Assembly (NCBI GenBank): GCA_966250385.1
Contig: CBINHC010000002.1
Location: forward strand, 186,001 to 250,000
Direction of reading: 5' to 3'
DNA from: DASWTL01 sp966250385
GTDB taxonomy: Bacteria; Bacteroidota; Bacteroidia; Sphingobacteriales; Sphingobacteriaceae
DNA: 64,000 nt
Part shown: in pieces, positions 1-7,281 of the stretch
Layout of the letters: every line of letters starts with the position of its first letter
Numbering within the stretch: the first letter of the stretch is position 1
Notes under the pieces: generated by a model
The model's database searches: none
The model's input: only the letters and a program-made list of their open reading frames with translations
What the model was told of the DNA's origin: nothing
Translations under genes and position numbers: made by a program

Positions 1-378
1 TGCTCGGATCAGATCGTCGTGGCGATCGATGTCCTGGATGAGGTGGTCAAGTATTCCGGGTGGATGGAAAGTTCTCCCATCAAGCTGATGGACTATGTTG
101 ACCGTTGCTTGTCCCTCGGATTTTATCGCTTTCTCTGTACCGATATTGATAAGGACGGCAAGCTGGGCGGCGCCGGTGTCGAACTCTATAAGAAGTTACT
201 GGAGCACTCCCCTTTCATTAAACTGATCGCTTCGGGGGGTATCAGCTCGATGGACGATATTCGCCGGCTCCAGGAGATCAAGGTCGAGTCCTGCGTGGTC
301 GGTAAGGCGATCTATGAAGGACGGATCAGCATTGAAGAAATTAAGGACTGGAACCTGAAAGCCCTGATATCGTTCTGA
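1..378 (+). CDS. hisA: HisA, 5'-truncated by window edge
   Basis: C-terminal 125 residues of ProFAR isomerase, the TIM-barrel enzyme that opens the ribose ring of ProFAR to PRFAR in histidine synthesis. The open frame runs to the first base of the window, so the N-terminal half lies outside. Visible family signatures are TDIDKDGKLGG (the second catalytic Asp and phosphate site), LIASGGISSMDD and the closing VVGKAIYEGRIS. hisF follows after about 26 bases and hisIE after that, so this is the distal end of a his operon. The identification rests on these motifs and the neighbours. Confidence 0.93.
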   Translation, partial: CSDQIVVAIDVLDEVVKYSGWMESSPIKLMDYVDRCLSLGFYRFLCTDIDKDGKLGGAGVELYKKLLEHSPFIKLIASGGISSMDDIRRLQEIKVESCVVGKAIYEGRISIEEIKDWNLKALISF

Positions 379-404
379 GGTTCCGGCCATAAACACACTA
401 CATA

Positions 405-1211
405 TTGAACAGCATAGAAGAGCTTCCGGCGGCCCCTGCTCAGGGGGATGCCGGCGGACTGACGAAGAGGATCATCCCCTGCCTGGATGTAAAAAACGGC
501 AGAACAGTCAAAGGCGTCAATTTTGTTGATCTCCGGGATGCCGGCGACCCTGTTGAGCTGGCCTGGCAGTATTCCCGCCAGGGCGCTGACGAACTGGTGT
601 TCCTGGATATCAGCGCGACCCATGAAAAACGAAAGACGCTTGTCGAACTGGTCAGGGCCGTCGCCCGCCAGATCAGCATCCCGTTCACCATAGGCGGCGG
701 TATCAACGAGATCGCGGACGCCGAGCTCCTGCTGAATTCAGGAGCGGACAAGGTGTCTGTCAACACGGCGGCGGTCCGTAACCCCAGGCTGATCGATGAG
801 CTGGCCGCGGCATTCGGAAAACAGTTCGTCGTAGTCGCTGTCGACACGCGCGCAGTTAACGGCCGGAACCTGGTTCACCTGAACGGCGGCCGGATCACCA
901 CCGATCTGGAAACGGAAAGCTGGATCCGGCAGGCTGAGGACCGCGGAGCCGGCGAAATCCTCTTGACTTCCATGGATTTTGACGGAACGAAGGCCGGGTT
1001 CGACCTGGAATTGCTCCGGACTGTGAATGAGGGGATCGGCATTCCGCTGATCGCATCAGGCGGCGCCGGCAGGATCGAACATTTCACAGAAGTCTTTTTG
1101 AAAACGGGCGTGGACGCGGCCCTTGCTGCGACGGTATTCCATTACGGAGAGATCCTGATACCTGATCTGAAAGCGGAATTGCGGAGGAATCAACTAGAAG
1201 TAAGAATTTAA
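405..1211 (+). CDS. hisF: HisF, imidazole glycerol phosphate synthase cyclase subunit
   Basis: Cyclase subunit of IGP synthase. With HisH it turns PRFAR plus ammonia into imidazole glycerol phosphate and AICAR. The sequence shows LTKRIIPCLDV with the first catalytic Asp, VVAVDTRAV with the second, the barrel motif ILLTSMDFDGTKAGFD and LIASGGAGRIEHF. The start is odd. There is no in-frame ATG or GTG after the stop at 390-392, only TTG at 405, which gives 268 residues and about 18 more than usual, or CTG at 459, where the family normally begins. I give the TTG. The stop overlaps the hisIE start by one base (TAATG), so translation is probably coupled. Confidence 0.93.
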   Translation: MNSIEELPAAPAQGDAGGLTKRIIPCLDVKNGRTVKGVNFVDLRDAGDPVELAWQYSRQGADELVFLDISATHEKRKTLVELVRAVARQISIPFTIGGGINEIADAELLLNSGADKVSVNTAAVRNPRLIDELAAAFGKQFVVVAVDTRAVNGRNLVHLNGGRITTDLETESWIRQAEDRGAGEILLTSMDFDGTKAGFDLELLRTVNEGIGIPLIASGGAGRIEHFTEVFLKTGVDAALAATVFHYGEILIPDLKAELRRNQLEVRI

Positions 1212-1798
1212 TGGAAATAGACTTTAAGAAAGGCGACGGCCTGGTGCCGGTCATTATACAGGACGAGCGGACGCTGGAAGTGCTGATGCTGGGCTATATG
1301 AATGAAGATGCCTTTGAGGAAACGGTTCGGGGTCAGAAGGTGACGTTTTACTCCAGGAGCAAGAACCGGCTCTGGACTAAAGGCGAAGAAAGCGGCAACT
1401 ACCTGTGGGTAAAGAACATAAGCCTGGACTGCGACCAGGACACCCTGCTGATCCTTGCCGTTCCGGAGGGACCGACATGCCACAAGGGCACGCGCAGCTG
1501 CTTCAATACCGCCTATAACCAGAACTTCCTGTTTGAGCTGGAAAACATCATCCGGGACCGGTACGAGAACCCGGCGGAAGGCTCCTATGTGAACAGCCTG
1601 CGCGGGAAGGGGCTGAATAAGATCGCCCAGAAAGTCGGGGAAGAAGGCGTTGAAACGGTGATCGCCGCACTGGCTGAATCGGAAGAAGACCTGATCAACG
1701 AGGCTTCGGACCTCATCTTCCACCTGATGGTCCTGCTCAGGGAAAAGAACCTGTCCCTGAAGACCATTGCAAAAAACCTGGAGACCCGGCACCGGTAA
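1211..1798 (+). CDS. hisIE: HisIE, bifunctional phosphoribosyl-AMP cyclohydrolase / phosphoribosyl-ATP pyrophosphatase
   Basis: Fused enzyme for two early histidine steps, in the cytosol. The N-terminal HisI domain (about residues 1-105) has MLGYMNEDAF, the metal-binding DCDQD and the Cys-containing PTCHKGTRSCF. The C-terminal HisE domain (about 108-195) is the helical pyrophosphatase, with KVGEEGVETVIAA and a downstream EASDLIFHL. At 195 residues it is typical for the fusion. It starts inside the hisF stop codon and is followed 12 bases later by the WD40 gene. Confidence 0.95.
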   Translation: MEIDFKKGDGLVPVIIQDERTLEVLMLGYMNEDAFEETVRGQKVTFYSRSKNRLWTKGEESGNYLWVKNISLDCDQDTLLILAVPEGPTCHKGTRSCFNTAYNQNFLFELENIIRDRYENPAEGSYVNSLRGKGLNKIAQKVGEEGVETVIAALAESEEDLINEASDLIFHLMVLLREKNLSLKTIAKNLETRHR

Positions 1799-1810
1799 GG
1801 ATAGAGATCT

Positions 1811-2725
1811 ATGATAACAGTAGCATGCGTTGCCGAGCTTTCGGGCCATCAGAACCCGATCTATACGGTTGAGAATTCGCAGAAACCACATATTTTTTTT
1901 ACGGGCGGTAATGACAAGGGCGTCGTCGAATGGAGTCTGAAGACGCGGGACTTTGTGAAAGTCATGATGCCGGTACAGTCTTCCGTGTATGCCTTGCATT
2001 GCCCGGCCTTCCTCCCGGTCATGATCACCGGCGAAAGAAGCGGGAAGGCGTCCGTGTTCGATTTTGTCGAGCAGAAAGTGACCCATACGCTTGAGAATCA
2101 TAAACTTCCGGTATTTGACATTCGCTCTGTGGAGTCCAAGAAAGAGATCCTGCTTTCCTCGGAGGACGGAACGGTGTCCGTCTGGGACGCCGCCGGATTC
2201 GGGCTGGTTTACCGGTTCAGGGTTGCCGGTGATACGGTTCGCGTCATGGCCATCAGCCCGGACGAGAAACTGATCGCCTTCGGCTGCAAGGACAACGTGA
2301 TCCGGGTCTACAACCTGGAGGATTACAGCCTGCATACGGAACTCCGCGGCCATTCGATGCCGGTGACCTCGGTTCAGTTTTCGCCGGACGGGACGCGCCT
2401 GTTCTCAGGCGGACGGGATGCATTGCTGAACGTATGGGATGTGGCCGGCTTTGGCCTGATCCGGTCGGTCCAGGCGCATATGTTCACCATCTATGACATC
2501 AAGTTCCATCCTTCGAAACCTTTCTTTGCTACGGCAAGCCGTGATAAGAGCATCAAGATATGGGGAACGGATGACCTGAAATTATACAAGATCATCAGCC
2601 GGGAGAAGGGGATTCACAGTCATCACCTGTCGATCAATAAGATCGCCTGGAGCCGGTACAATGAGAACCTGATTTCCATAGGCGACGACAAGCTGATCTT
2701 CGTGTGGGATATCCGCTTCGAATAG
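1811..2725 (+). CDS. WD40 repeat protein
   Basis: 304 residues made almost entirely of WD40-type repeats, with about seven blades expected for one closed propeller. Clear blades end in VSVWDAAGF, IRVYNLEDY, LNVWDVAGF, IKIWGTDDL and IFVWDIRFE, and GH dipeptides open blades (LSGHQN, LRGHSM). There is no signal peptide or membrane segment, so it is probably a cytosolic scaffold. No catalytic motif is visible and the partner is unknown. It starts 12 bases after hisIE and may be read through from the his operon, but a role in histidine synthesis is not implied. It converges on the NlpC/P60 gene with 2 bases between stops. Confidence 0.85.
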   Translation: MITVACVAELSGHQNPIYTVENSQKPHIFFTGGNDKGVVEWSLKTRDFVKVMMPVQSSVYALHCPAFLPVMITGERSGKASVFDFVEQKVTHTLENHKLPVFDIRSVESKKEILLSSEDGTVSVWDAAGFGLVYRFRVAGDTVRVMAISPDEKLIAFGCKDNVIRVYNLEDYSLHTELRGHSMPVTSVQFSPDGTRLFSGGRDALLNVWDVAGFGLIRSVQAHMFTIYDIKFHPSKPFFATASRDKSIKIWGTDDLKLYKIISREKGIHSHHLSINKIAWSRYNENLISIGDDKLIFVWDIRFE

Positions 2726-2727
2726 AC

Positions 2728-3513
2728 CTATGCAAACCGTTTGATCACCCGGAGCCGGTGGGTATACCGGTTGAGTTCCCGGTTGAATATTCCCTGGTCG
2801 TCAATCGAATCGATCCGCACACGTCCGGAGGCATGAATGACCTCGGCATTGCCGACCATGATCCCGACATGGATGATCCGGCCTTCCTCATTATCGAAAA
2901 ATGCCAGGTCACCGGTACGCGCTTCCTGCAGGAAGGCCACCAGGTCGCCCTGGAGAGCCTGCTGGGAAGCATCCCGCTGTAGCCGGATCCCGAATTGCTT
3001 ATATACGATCTGCGTCAGTCCGGAACAATCGATCCCGAACGGCGTCTTGCCGCCCCACAGATAGGGCGCGTTCAGGTAAAACCGTGTAACCGCCTCAACC
3101 TCCTGCTCAAATGCATCCGGCCGTTGTTTCTGTGCCGGTGACCCGAGTGTCAGCCTGGTCCTGTCGGTGCCGAACGTGGGATGCCGGTAATCCGGAACCG
3201 TCGAGCCCGGCATCAGGTAATACACTTCCCCTGTTGCCTCGTGCTTCGCCATATGGCATGCCTGAAGCCCGAGGATGTCCGTAGCGCGACCGAACGCCTC
3301 GAATTGTGAGCTGCTGATCTCTTCAAGCTGCTTCGGGTCGAGCCAGCCCTCATAGTCATCATAGCCCATGCGCACCCGGCACCATTTCTCCTCCTGCTCA
3401 AGAATCTCGACATGGTCGCCGAACAGGAGCTGCGAGATCATCTCACTGCGGTCTGACGGTTCGGCCCGCAGCGGAATGGCGGATAGCCTGCAAAAGGCAA
3501 AAGTTTGTTTCAT
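2728..3513 (-). CDS. NlpC/P60 cysteine peptidase with N-terminal SH3b domain
   Basis: Cell-wall peptidase, expected to cut gamma-D-Glu-diamino acid bonds in muropeptides. Residues about 1-80 look like a bacterial SH3 domain (LLFGDHVEILEQEEKWCRV, then DYEGWLD). The C-terminal NlpC/P60 domain has the catalytic Cys in FGIDCSGLTQ, the His in IHVGIMV and a third polar residue in IHASGRVRIDS. There is no obvious signal peptide (MKQTFAFCRLSAIPLR is weak), so it may act on recycled muropeptides in the cytosol, as related two-domain endopeptidases do. At 261 residues it is complete. It diverges from uspA. Confidence 0.9.
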   Translation of the reverse strand: MKQTFAFCRLSAIPLRAEPSDRSEMISQLLFGDHVEILEQEEKWCRVRMGYDDYEGWLDPKQLEEISSSQFEAFGRATDILGLQACHMAKHEATGEVYYLMPGSTVPDYRHPTFGTDRTRLTLGSPAQKQRPDAFEQEVEAVTRFYLNAPYLWGGKTPFGIDCSGLTQIVYKQFGIRLQRDASQQALQGDLVAFLQEARTGDLAFFDNEEGRIIHVGIMVGNAEVIHASGRVRIDSIDDQGIFNRELNRYTHRLRVIKRFA

Positions 3514-3599
3514 AGTGGGGACGCTTCTTTTACGTATAACGCAACAAAATGTTTAAATTGTCACTAAAACCCGAAGTTAAGTTTTCTGTTCTAGAAAAT

Positions 3600-4082
3600 A
3601 TGGCACATCCCGACAACCTGAAAAAGATCCTGATCGCAGTTGAAGACAGCGAATACTCGGAAATCGCTTCCGAATACGGCTTCGCCCTGGCCGAAAAGCT
3701 CGGAGCCCGGGTAGGGCTGGTTCACGTGAACGACGTCCTTCCGACAACAACGCCGAACCTGGCCGATCCGTTGCTGAACGAGCCGATGGTTACCATGATG
3801 CCGGAAGCGATCGCTTTGCAGGAAGAGGCCAGCAAACGGTTGTTCGAGCGCCTGATCGGAACGAGGACCCCCGGAGACGTCACCACATTCACCCAGCTCG
3901 GAAATGCGCGGGATGAGATCCTGGCGACTGCGGAGGAGTGGCACGCTGACCTGATCATCCTCGGTACGCACGGCCGGACGGGATTCGACCATTTTATCTC
4001 GGGCAGTGTGGCTGAAGGCGTGGTGCGCCGGGCGCGATGCCCGGTACTGATCATCCCGAATATCCACAAAAAGGAACATTAG
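3600..4082 (+). CDS. Universal stress protein, UspA family
   Basis: Single Usp domain of 160 residues from the ATG at 3600 (MAHPDNLKK). An upstream in-frame ATG at 3549 would add 17 residues with no family match. The fold starts at KKILIAVEDSE. The ATP-binding signature is GTHGRTGFDHFISGSVAEGV followed by CPVLIIP. Proteins of this family bind ATP and help survival under stress or starvation in the cytosol; the exact role cannot be read from sequence. It is monocistronic, with a terminator hairpin at 4124-4144. Confidence 0.9.
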   Translation: MAHPDNLKKILIAVEDSEYSEIASEYGFALAEKLGARVGLVHVNDVLPTTTPNLADPLLNEPMVTMMPEAIALQEEASKRLFERLIGTRTPGDVTTFTQLGNARDEILATAEEWHADLIILGTHGRTGFDHFISGSVAEGVVRRARCPVLIIPNIHKKEH

Positions 4083-4123
4083 AGTCACGGATCAGGTATC
4101 CTGAAAAAAAAGAGACAAAAAAA

Positions 4124-4156
4124 AACGGCATCCGGGATGCCGTTCTTGTTTTTTAG
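4124..4156. terminator. Bidirectional terminator between uspA and ferredoxin gene
   Basis: A 9-bp stem (4124-4132 with 4136-4144, centred on CGG) is flanked by an A-run on the left and a T-run on the right. It can end transcription of uspA (plus) and of the ferredoxin gene (minus). Confidence 0.8.
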
Positions 4157-4166
4157 TCGGATAGGA

Positions 4167-4520
4167 CTACCCTTCCAGGTGCAGCCATTCTTTCTTGGCC
4201 AGCAGCTCTTCCTCGGTCTCACGGACATTCTCATCGTCCACGCAGCAGTCTACCGGACAAACCGCAGCACACTGCGGCTCGTCATGAAATCCTTTACACT
4301 CTGTGCATTTATCCGGAACGATATAATAAACCTCATCAGAGATCGGATTCTGGGACGCTTCAGCATCGATGGTGGTGCCGTTACCGAAATCAATTACTCC
4401 CCGCAGGCTTGTACCATCGGAGAAACGCCATGCTGTCCCGGCGTCGTAAATCGCATTATTGGGGCACTCCGGTTCGCAAGCTCCGCAGTTTATACACTCG
4501 TCGGTGATTTTAATTGCCAT
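4167..4520 (-). CDS. 4Fe-4S dicluster ferredoxin
   Basis: 117-residue low-potential electron carrier with two cubane clusters. The first set of ligands is CINCGACEPECP, the second CTECKGFHDEPQC with AAVCPVDCC. Between them is an insertion of about 45 residues, as in the conserved long ferredoxins of Bacteroidota. The protein is acidic with no signal peptide. It diverges from the acyl-CoA reductase gene across a 100-base interval holding a promoter box for each direction. A redox partnership with that reductase is possible but not shown. Confidence 0.93.
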   Translation of the reverse strand: MAIKITDECINCGACEPECPNNAIYDAGTAWRFSDGTSLRGVIDFGNGTTIDAEASQNPISDEVYYIVPDKCTECKGFHDEPQCAAVCPVDCCVDDENVRETEEELLAKKEWLHLEG

Positions 4521-4548
4521 ATCTTATCAAAAAGTGTGTCTGGTAAGT

Positions 4549-4556
4549 TAATTTTG
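4549..4556 (+). promoter_or_regulatory. -7 box for acyl-CoA reductase gene
   Basis: TAATTTTG fits the Bacteroidota -7 consensus TAnnTTTG. It would give a leader of about 60 bases before the ATG at 4621. No clear -33 TTTG is visible. Confidence 0.45.
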
Positions 4557-4585
4557 CAGGGTTTTGATCGCACCCTAGTCGCGTG

Positions 4586-4593
4586 CAAAATTA
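4586..4593 (-). promoter_or_regulatory. -7 box for ferredoxin gene
   Basis: On the minus strand this reads TAATTTTG, the same box as at 4549-4556 but facing the other way. Transcription would begin near 4582 and run left, crossing the opposing promoter, with a leader of about 60 bases. The -33 element is unclear. Confidence 0.45.
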
Positions 4594-4620
4594 TAACATT
4601 TATTCGAGGATTTTGATTTC

Positions 4621-5643
4621 ATGAGCAGGATTTTAACAAAAGAACAACGGCTGGACGGACTGGCTGCACTGGGGGCCGCCATGCGTGAGCCGGACGCTGA
4701 GTTACAGCACCTGATCGATACTGCTCACCGGCGCAATGCGTGGTTCACCCCGGAGTTTACCGGACAGGCGGTGCGGTCGATCGGTGACATGCTGAACCGG
4801 GACGATCTGACCGCCTGGTCGCGGCAATGGGAGGAATCTGCCGGCGCACCGAAAAAAGTCGGGCTGATCCTGGCGGGAAACATCCCCCTGGTCGGCCTGC
4901 ACGATGTACTTTGTGTTCTGGCAGCCGGCCATGTAGCGCTGATCAAGCAGTCCTCGCAGGATCAGCAGCTCATCCCGGTCCTGCTCAGAAAACTCACGGA
5001 AGCAGAACCCGGGTTTGCGGACTCGGTCGAATTTTGTGATCGCCTGCAGGGCTATGATGCGGTGATCGCCACGGGCAGCAATAACTCCTCGCGCTATTTC
5101 GAATACTATTTTTCCGGAGTTCCCAGCATTATTCGCAGGAACCGGAACAGTGTGGCGGTCCTGACCGGCGAAGAGAGCGACGGGGAACTCCGCGAGCTCG
5201 GCCGGGACATCTTCGATTATTTCGGACTGGGCTGCCGCAACGTTTCCAAGATGTACGTTCCGCAGGGCTATGAATTTCGAAAGTTCTTCGAGGCGGTCGA
5301 GGCGTATAATCCGCTGGCGGCCCATCATAAGTATTTCAACAACTACGAGTATAACAAGTCCATTCTCCTGGTGAACGGCGATGCGCACCTGGACAACGGG
5401 TTCCTGCTGGTAAAAAAGGACCCTAAACTGACTTCGCCGCTCGCAGTGCTGCATTACGAGGAATACGCCGACACGGAATCCGTCAATCAGCTCCTGCTCG
5501 CCCAGGCGGACCAGATCCAGTGCGTGGTCTCCGGAACAGCCGGAATACCGGGATCCCTCCCGTACGGCTCAGCCCAGCATCCGCGGATGTGGGATTATGC
5601 GGACGGGATTAATACGATGGATTTTTTGACCTCACTGACCTGA
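4621..5643 (+). CDS. Acyl-CoA reductase, LuxC-like
   Basis: 340 residues of the LuxC/acyl-CoA reductase family within the aldehyde dehydrogenase superfamily. These reduce fatty acyl-CoA or acyl-protein thioesters to aldehydes with NAD(P)H. Family features seen are KVGLILAGNIPLVGLHDVLC near residue 80, a nucleotide-site stretch ATGSNNSSRYFEYYF, and the probable nucleophilic Cys in FGLGCRNVSKMY. No lux genes are nearby and the partner ferredoxin gene is a conserved type in this phylum, so a role in lipid or aldehyde metabolism is more likely than light. The substrate is unknown. Confidence 0.85.
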   Translation: MSRILTKEQRLDGLAALGAAMREPDAELQHLIDTAHRRNAWFTPEFTGQAVRSIGDMLNRDDLTAWSRQWEESAGAPKKVGLILAGNIPLVGLHDVLCVLAAGHVALIKQSSQDQQLIPVLLRKLTEAEPGFADSVEFCDRLQGYDAVIATGSNNSSRYFEYYFSGVPSIIRRNRNSVAVLTGEESDGELRELGRDIFDYFGLGCRNVSKMYVPQGYEFRKFFEAVEAYNPLAAHHKYFNNYEYNKSILLVNGDAHLDNGFLLVKKDPKLTSPLAVLHYEEYADTESVNQLLLAQADQIQCVVSGTAGIPGSLPYGSAQHPRMWDYADGINTMDFLTSLT

Positions 5644-5669
5644 CCGGCAATAAATGGTTCAAAAATCCC

Positions 5670-5677
5670 TAAATTTG
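5670..5677 (+). promoter_or_regulatory. -7 box upstream of small protein / ftsE-like pair
   Basis: TAAATTTG matches TAnnTTTG and ends 6 bases before the ATG at 5684. This supports that ATG over the upstream one at 5654, which would lie before the transcript start. A -33 element is not evident. Confidence 0.45.
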
Positions 5678-5683
5678 GAAGGC

Positions 5684-5887
5684 ATGTATATTATTAAAGT
5701 TAAGGGGGTCGCCAAAATTCCTGATTATGTACAATTAAGGGACGACAAGTTCACCCTGCTGGCTTACTTCCGGGTCGACCGGCCGGAAAAATCATTGGAG
5801 AAGGCGGGTCTGAAGGATAAGATGGAATACATATTGAAACTGATCCAGGAGTTGCCTTTTGGTCAGATTCAGAAACTCGACATATAG
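5684..5887 (+). CDS. Small conserved protein of unknown function
   Basis: 67 residues from the ATG at 5684 (MYIIKVKGVAKIPDYVQL). A longer reading from 5654 is disfavoured by the promoter box at 5670-5677. The protein is basic with no signal peptide, membrane segment or Cys, and looks like a compact alpha/beta domain (LLAYFRVDRPEKSLEKAG then a helical end). Its stop is one base from the start of the FtsE-type ATPase, so the two are almost certainly co-translated. I recall similar small proteins beside this ATPase in other Bacteroidota but assign no function. Confidence 0.7.
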   Translation: MYIIKVKGVAKIPDYVQLRDDKFTLLAYFRVDRPEKSLEKAGLKDKMEYILKLIQELPFGQIQKLDI

Positions 5888-5888
5888 T

Positions 5889-6572
5889 ATGATTGGAAAT
5901 TCGATTATCAAACTGCAGAACGTAGACATTTATCAGAGAAAGAACCTGGTTCTTTCTGATGTAAACCTTCATATCGGCAAAGGGGACTTCGTTTTCCTGA
6001 TCGGGGCATCCGGCTCCGGAAAAAGCAGTCTGCTGAAAGTCATCTACGGAGACCTTCACATCGCCAACGGCGAAGGCCACGCTGCAGGATTTGATCTGAA
6101 GAAACTGCAGGACAAGGACGTGCCCTTTCTCCGCCGCAAACTGGGGATCGTATTCCAGGATTTCCAGCTGCTGACGGACCGCACCGTTGAACAGAACCTC
6201 GAGTTCGTCATGCGTGCGACCGGATGGAAGGATAAGAAGCTGATCTCCGAACGCATCAGTGATGTGCTGGAGAAAGTAGGTCTTCGTTCAAAGATCCGCA
6301 AGATGCCGCATGAACTTTCCGGCGGGGAACAGCAGCGGGTGGTCATCGCCCGGGCCCTGCTCAACGACCCGGAGATCATCCTGGCTGACGAACCGACAGG
6401 CAACCTTGATCCGGATACGTCCGAAGAGATCGTGTTACTGCTCCGTCAGATCAGCCAGTCGGGCACCGCGGTCCTGATGGCCTCCCACGATTATCACATC
6501 ATCCGCACCTTCCCTTCCCGCATCATCAAATGCGAAGGCGGTAAGGTACACTCCGATGTGACTATAGCCTAG
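5889..6572 (+). CDS. ftsE: FtsE-like ABC ATPase
   Basis: 227-residue ABC ATPase of the FtsE/LolD/MacB type. Walker A is GASGSGKSS, the Q-loop is GIVFQDFQLL, the signature LSGGEQQRVVIARALL, Walker B IILADEP and the switch His is in MASHDYHII. The N-terminus from the ATG at 5889 (MIGNSIIKLQNV) matches FtsE length; an earlier reading from 5859 overlaps the previous gene. FtsE normally works with FtsX to activate septal peptidoglycan hydrolases, but no ftsX lies next to it here. It could instead serve another MacB-type permease, so the symbol is likely rather than certain. Confidence 0.8.
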   Translation: MIGNSIIKLQNVDIYQRKNLVLSDVNLHIGKGDFVFLIGASGSGKSSLLKVIYGDLHIANGEGHAAGFDLKKLQDKDVPFLRRKLGIVFQDFQLLTDRTVEQNLEFVMRATGWKDKKLISERISDVLEKVGLRSKIRKMPHELSGGEQQRVVIARALLNDPEIILADEPTGNLDPDTSEEIVLLLRQISQSGTAVLMASHDYHIIRTFPSRIIKCEGGKVHSDVTIA

Positions 6573-6638
6573 TAAATCATCTGACTGACAGGATGGCTGT
6601 TTTTGCACCTTGGCAAATTATTTGTCAATCCTGTTGAT

Positions 6639-7229
6639 ATGAACTTTTCAGACATGTTGAAGAAAAAGAAGACAAGCCAAACAGAAGAGAATATGAACCC
6701 TGAAAATAACCAGGAAGTCACCGCAGAGATCCAGGGAAACGAGAGCAATTCAACTGATGCCGAAACTGTTCAGCAACCGTCTGCTGAGGAAACCCTGCGG
6801 ACCGAGCTTGCCGATGCAAATGACAAATACCTTCGGTTATACGCGGAGTTCGACAATTACAAGCGCCGCACCACCAAAGAGCGGCTGGAACTGCTGCAGA
6901 CAGCCGGAAAAGATGTCATCGTGGATCTCCTGACAGTACTGGACGATTTTGAGCGTGCTGCCAAATCGATGGAGACCGCCACTGACGTTCAGGCAGTGAA
7001 AGAGGGCGTTGCGCTGGTGCAGAACAAGCTCAAGAATATCCTGTCCGGAAAAGGACTGAAGGAAATGAATTCGATCGGTACTCCTTTCGACGCCGATATC
7101 CATGAAGCGATCACCAACATCCCGGCACCGACCGAAGATATGAAAGGAAAGGTCGTTGACGAAGTGGAAAAGGGATACTATCTGAACGATAAAGTGATCC
7201 GTTTCGCTAAAGTGGTTGTAGGAGCTTAA
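6639..7229 (+). CDS. grpE: GrpE, DnaK nucleotide exchange factor
   Basis: 196 residues from the ATG at 6639. A TTG at 6603 is less likely. The first 60 residues are acidic and disordered. A long coiled coil follows (DANDKYLRLYAEFDNYKRRT), then the C-terminal beta domain ending PFDADIHEAI and VIRFAKVVVG. GrpE releases ADP from DnaK so that substrate can cycle off. dnaJ follows 52 bases downstream; dnaK itself is not in the window. No CIRCE inverted repeat is visible upstream, so heat control, if any, is of another kind. Confidence 0.95.
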   Translation: MNFSDMLKKKKTSQTEENMNPENNQEVTAEIQGNESNSTDAETVQQPSAEETLRTELADANDKYLRLYAEFDNYKRRTTKERLELLQTAGKDVIVDLLTVLDDFERAAKSMETATDVQAVKEGVALVQNKLKNILSGKGLKEMNSIGTPFDADIHEAITNIPAPTEDMKGKVVDEVEKGYYLNDKVIRFAKVVVGA

Positions 7230-7281
7230 AACTTGAATATGCGTGGTCCTGGCCCCAGGAGCAGGATCAAAAGATATAAAA

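Noticed and set aside
1208..2353. 381-residue minus-strand open frame opposite hisIE and WD40 gene
   Set aside because: It spans two clear genes on the other strand and has no family resemblance.
3720..3731. Second parS-like core GTTCACGTGAAC in uspA
   Set aside because: It encodes the conserved Val-His-Val-Asn of the Usp fold and matches parS at only 13 of 16 positions; codon constraint explains it.
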